A program made the translations under genes and the position numbers. This document shows positions 24,280-26,891 of a DNA stretch of 26,891 nucleotides, piece by piece. Under the pieces are notes generated by a model. That model worked only from the letters and a program-made list of their open reading frames with translations, had not been told where the DNA came from and searched no databases. How positions within the stretch are numbered: position 1 is the stretch's first letter; each line of letters begins with the position of its first letter. Source of the stretch: Lachnospiraceae bacterium UBA3401 (GTDB lineage Bacteria; Bacillota; Clostridia; Lachnospirales; Lachnospiraceae); assembly GCA_002358575.1 (NCBI GenBank), contig DEPD01000078.1, positions 13,159-40,049 of the forward strand, given 5' to 3'.

Positions 24280-25112
24280 TAGATGCAATATTAAACATCT
24301 TAAATTTATATATAGCTATAATTGCGCATTATCTTTTAAAATTGCCGTTTGCAGTGCTTATTATTTTTGCAGTATTATTGGTATTTATTGGCTTAAGAAT
24401 AGTATTATTTTTAGTTCGGCGGATTATCATACCATTATTTTTCATTCTATTAAAGTATATCATTTACTTCTTACAGTTGCTTGCATTTACAATTGCCAAA
24501 AAAAGTACAAAGCATCGGAATAAAATTGAGAATTTTGATGAGTCTTTAAACACTTTTGGAATGAAATTAACTGAATGGCAGGAACAACTGAAAGTAAGAA
24601 CACCAGAAGGTGGAAAAAAGATAAGAATTTATGCTTTTTTAATTCTTTTATTGTTAACTGTAGTTCTTGTTATTGTGCCTCATTATATGGAACGTTCTTT
24701 AACAGGAAATGCAAAAGTAATCTGTGGCAGAATTAATGAAGCTAGCAATAAGATTTTAGGTGGTTTTCAGAACTATGCAGATGAATACTATACTCCAGTT
24801 ATAAAAGAAAAAGACGATTTTGAAAATATCAATACAGCTGCTGCAGATTCAAAACTTGATGAAGGGTATCAATATATCTTGCATCTGAACAGTGAAGGAT
24901 ATTATGGTGCGAATCTACGCAGTTCTCCAGAAAAAATCAATACAAATGTTTTGACAACCGCATCTGGAGAAGATGAATTAATTTATGAAAATGAAATTGT
25001 AAATGATGGTGCTATTACTTGGATAAAAGTGAGTACAGAAAGGTTCTCAGAAGTATGGGTTAGTAAAAAGCTGATTCGAGAGGAAGATTTAAAAGCGGCG
25101 GGGATAGAATAG
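24276..25112 (+). CDS. Membrane protein with extracytoplasmic SH3-like domain
   Basis: This encodes 278 residues and starts within the stop of the SPFH-like gene (ATGA overlap), so the two are translationally coupled. Hydrophobic segments lie at about 5-20, 24-47 and 51-74. A basic, Lys-rich stretch (75-115) follows, then a further transmembrane helix at 117-136. By the positive-inside rule, 75-115 is cytoplasmic and 137-278 is outside. The C-terminal part (about 203-268) has the bacterial SH3 pattern: YYGANLRSSPE, a variable turn, ITWIKV and VWVSKKLI. SH3b domains often bind cell-wall peptides. It could anchor or signal to the SPFH/TIR components from the envelope. The exact topology of the first segments is uncertain. 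Confidence 0.75.
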   Translation: MIDAILNILNLYIAIIAHYLLKLPFAVLIIFAVLLVFIGLRIVLFLVRRIIIPLFFILLKYIIYFLQLLAFTIAKKSTKHRNKIENFDESLNTFGMKLTEWQEQLKVRTPEGGKKIRIYAFLILLLLTVVLVIVPHYMERSLTGNAKVICGRINEASNKILGGFQNYADEYYTPVIKEKDDFENINTAAADSKLDEGYQYILHLNSEGYYGANLRSSPEKINTNVLTTASGEDELIYENEIVNDGAITWIKVSTERFSEVWVSKKLIREEDLKAAGIE

Positions 25113-25541
25113 TGCTAGTAAATCTCCTGCTTTTGAATATATTTTTATGCCACTCATATGTTTTTTCGTTTGCGTGCTAATAACGGATAATCTGGTCTTT
25201 AATATGTATCGGTTTGCATATGATACGAAAATCTGATCCATGCAGTTTAATTTGTAAAAACTCAGACAGAGCTGCCTTACGAGTGTTGCTACTAGGATTT
25301 TTTGAGATTGAAGTTCATTATAAAATGTAACTTACTTTAACAAAGAAAAGGATGGGATTGACTCCATTGAGTAGTGGTCAATTCTGTCCCTTGTTCATTT
25401 GAATAGAGAATAGTATACTAAAAGTGATTAAATTGTTGAAAATTACAAGAAATAAAGGTAGTTGGTCGAAAAAGTTTGTAATTAGATATGTACTGATAGA
25501 TAAAATTGGATAACTACATATGAATTTAAAGGAGATAACGC
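25113..25541. other. Gene-free stretch between the TIR operon and the AAA-methyltransferase gene
   Basis: No convincing gene or strong terminator follows the membrane-protein gene. A minus-strand open stretch of about 45 codons ending at 25177 is too short to identify. The interval contains the promoter copy at 25391-25419 and a ribosome binding site AAAGGAG (25528-25534). The rest is AT-rich with no structure I could support. Confidence 0.5.
25391..25419 (+). promoter_or_regulatory. Promoter of the AAA-methyltransferase gene
   Basis: TTGTTC (25391-25396) and TATACT (25414-25419) are 17 bp apart and embedded in a sequence closely matching the TIR-operon promoter region (20847-20910), down to TGTCCCTTG just before and at the -35 and ACTAAAA at the -10. 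Confidence 0.6.
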
Positions 25542-26891
25542 ATGGATATAATAGATAAGGAAACTTGTTTAAATTATGGAATAAAAAATTCAGAATTGAT
25601 AACTTTGGAAAAATTCAATGTAATTATTGGAAGGAATGGTGCTGGAAAAACAAGATTATTAAATGCTATCAGAGAAGTATTTCCAGAACACGGATAAAAT
25701 TGTTATTTATGCTTATTTTCCTGATATGGTTGCCCGTTTCGATCCTTCAGAGGAGCTTAATGTAGAGTATGGCATACCATTGTATGACATGATATTTAAT
25801 ACTCAAAATATACGGATTAATAATTTAATTCGATATATTGAACATCAGGGATATAGCTTTTTAAATGATTTATTAAACGATATTTTTCATTATCAACAAT
25901 ACCAATATAGTATAATCAGAGCGCGTGCAGAGGAAGTACAATGTAAATGAAATAAAGTGTTGGAACTATTAATAGATAGAAGATTGATATTTTCAGAATC
26001 TGAAATAATGGTTGAATCAACTATAACTCATAATAGAAAAAAGTTGGAATCGGACATGGCGCAAATGTCTCCATGGAAATTAGCATTATTATATATGAGT
26101 ATATTGTTAATTCTGATTGAGTATAGTAAACGAGATAATCAGGATATGGTTGTACTGTTGGATGAACCAGAATTGCATTTGCACCCCAAAGTGTTATTGG
26201 GATTTATAACTTATTTAAAACGAGAATCAATGGTCACAACATGCTGTATTGCTACTCATTCTGTATTTTTAGTTCCATCAACTAATTTTAGCGAAATTAT
26301 ATATATTGATGATAGTACAATACAGCCGCACAATAGTGATCTATACAATCAGCTTTTTGATAGTGTTATCGGTGCGAATGAAGAGCTGTGTGATTTTTTG
26401 ACTTCCAGAGATATGTGGCAGTACTATAATTTCATTGCAGAATGTTTCTGTAAACCAAACGTAGTTTCTAATGTTAATGCTAAAGATGAACAATTTTTAA
26501 AGTTTAAGGAATTTATTAATAGGAAGCAAAGACTCAGAAAGAAGATTACAGTATTAGATTATGGCGCTGGAAGTGGGAGATTAGGAAAAATAATAAAAGA
26601 AGAGGAAAAAAAGACTGGTGAAAGCAAGGTTGACTATTATTATTATGACAAATACGAAACAAATGTACCAGATGATATAGATATCAATAAAGTATGTACG
26701 AATATAAGGGATATCATTAGAGAGGGACGAAGATTTGATTGTGTTGTTCTTATGAATGTTTTACATGAAATTGATGTCAATGAATGGGAGCAGATATTTG
26801 CGGATATATATAATATTTTAGAAGATAATGGATATCTGTTAACTTTTGAGGTAATTGCTTTGTTGCATGGGCGCCCCATAAGCACTAACTT
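25542..26891 (+). pseudogene. AAA ATPase fused to a SAM-dependent methyltransferase, disrupted and cut by window end
   Basis: The start is the ATG at 25542, 7 bases after AAAGGAG. The first frame encodes 51 residues with Walker A GRNGAGKT (30-37), then stops at 25695. The protein continues in the next frame (+1) from about 25687 (NTDKIVIYAYFPDM), so the junction near 25680-25690 carries a net +1 insertion or 2-base loss. That frame meets a TGA at 25948-25950 but stays open past it to the window end. Walker B LLDEPELHLHP (D at 26161) and IATHS follow, as in AAA_21/OLD-like ATPases. A class I methyltransferase domain comes next: motif I VLDYGAGSG at 26551-26577, then FDCVVLMNVLHEID near 26734. 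The 3' end lies outside the window. It may be a true pseudogene or carry sequencing errors. Confidence 0.75.

Noticed and set aside
25177..25310. Minus-strand open stretch of about 45 codons between the TIR operon and the AAA gene
   Set aside because: No start with a ribosome binding site and no family resemblance I can support; it could be a decayed fragment but is not annotated as a gene.
26643..26885. Minus-strand open frame of 80 codons
   Set aside because: It lies antisense to the methyltransferase domain, whose motifs are clear on the plus strand.

Overview
The window looks like a chromosomal segment of a low-GC Gram-positive gut anaerobe, most likely a Lachnospiraceae member (Roseburia/Agathobacter/Blautia-like). 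This rests on AT-rich intergenic DNA, strong AGGAGG-type ribosome binding sites, sigma-A-type promoters, tRNA genes without an encoded CCA, and the gene families present: a YtrA-like GntR regulator with an ABC exporter, a BspA-like leucine-rich-repeat protein, FIST plus a soluble chemoreceptor, and a ferredoxin-type aldo/keto reductase. No taxonomic marker is present, so this is inference.

Layout. 1-2454: a GntR-family regulator, an ABC ATPase and an ABC-2 type permease, read as one operon from a promoter that overlaps a palindromic candidate operator. 2489-3952: a convergent terminator, murI (glutamate racemase, minus strand), and a minus-strand tRNA operon (Phe-GAA, Gly-UCC, Gly-GCC) with a clear promoter and terminator. 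3953-4593: a gene-free stretch filled with hairpin repeats and a 179-bp element with 18-bp terminal inverted repeats that looks like a MITE. 4594-7086: an AraC regulator convergent with xylB, whose leader carries a perfect 13-bp-arm palindrome. 7131-9754: a D-Ala-D-Ala carboxypeptidase and a DEDDh exonuclease, tail to tail, with a shared terminator across their stop codons. 9979-16198: a minus-strand operon dusB, then a 1346-residue leucine-rich-repeat protein with no signal peptide, then an Fe-S aldo/keto reductase. 16523-18541: a FIST sensory protein and a soluble methyl-accepting protein. 18565-18924: an AAA-ATPase/nuclease family gene reduced by a large internal deletion. 19020-20620: a secreted CAP-domain protein with a textbook terminator.

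The accessory and most interesting part is 20632-26891, which is visibly more AT-rich than the rest. It starts with degenerate direct repeats. A compact four-gene operon follows: a TIR-domain protein, an alpha-helical protein, an SPFH/band-7-like coiled-coil protein, and a membrane protein with an external SH3-like domain. The last 20 residues of the TIR protein match a segment of the next protein at 10 of 20 positions with identical spacing. That suggests the two proteins recognise each other, or co-assemble, through a shared beta-rich tag. After this operon, a near-copy of its promoter precedes an AAA ATPase fused to a SAM-dependent methyltransferase. This gene is disrupted by one frameshift and one in-frame TGA and runs off the window. 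I read the region as a candidate TIR-based defence (antiphage or abortive-infection) island with membrane-associated components. I cannot tie it to a named system from sequence alone.
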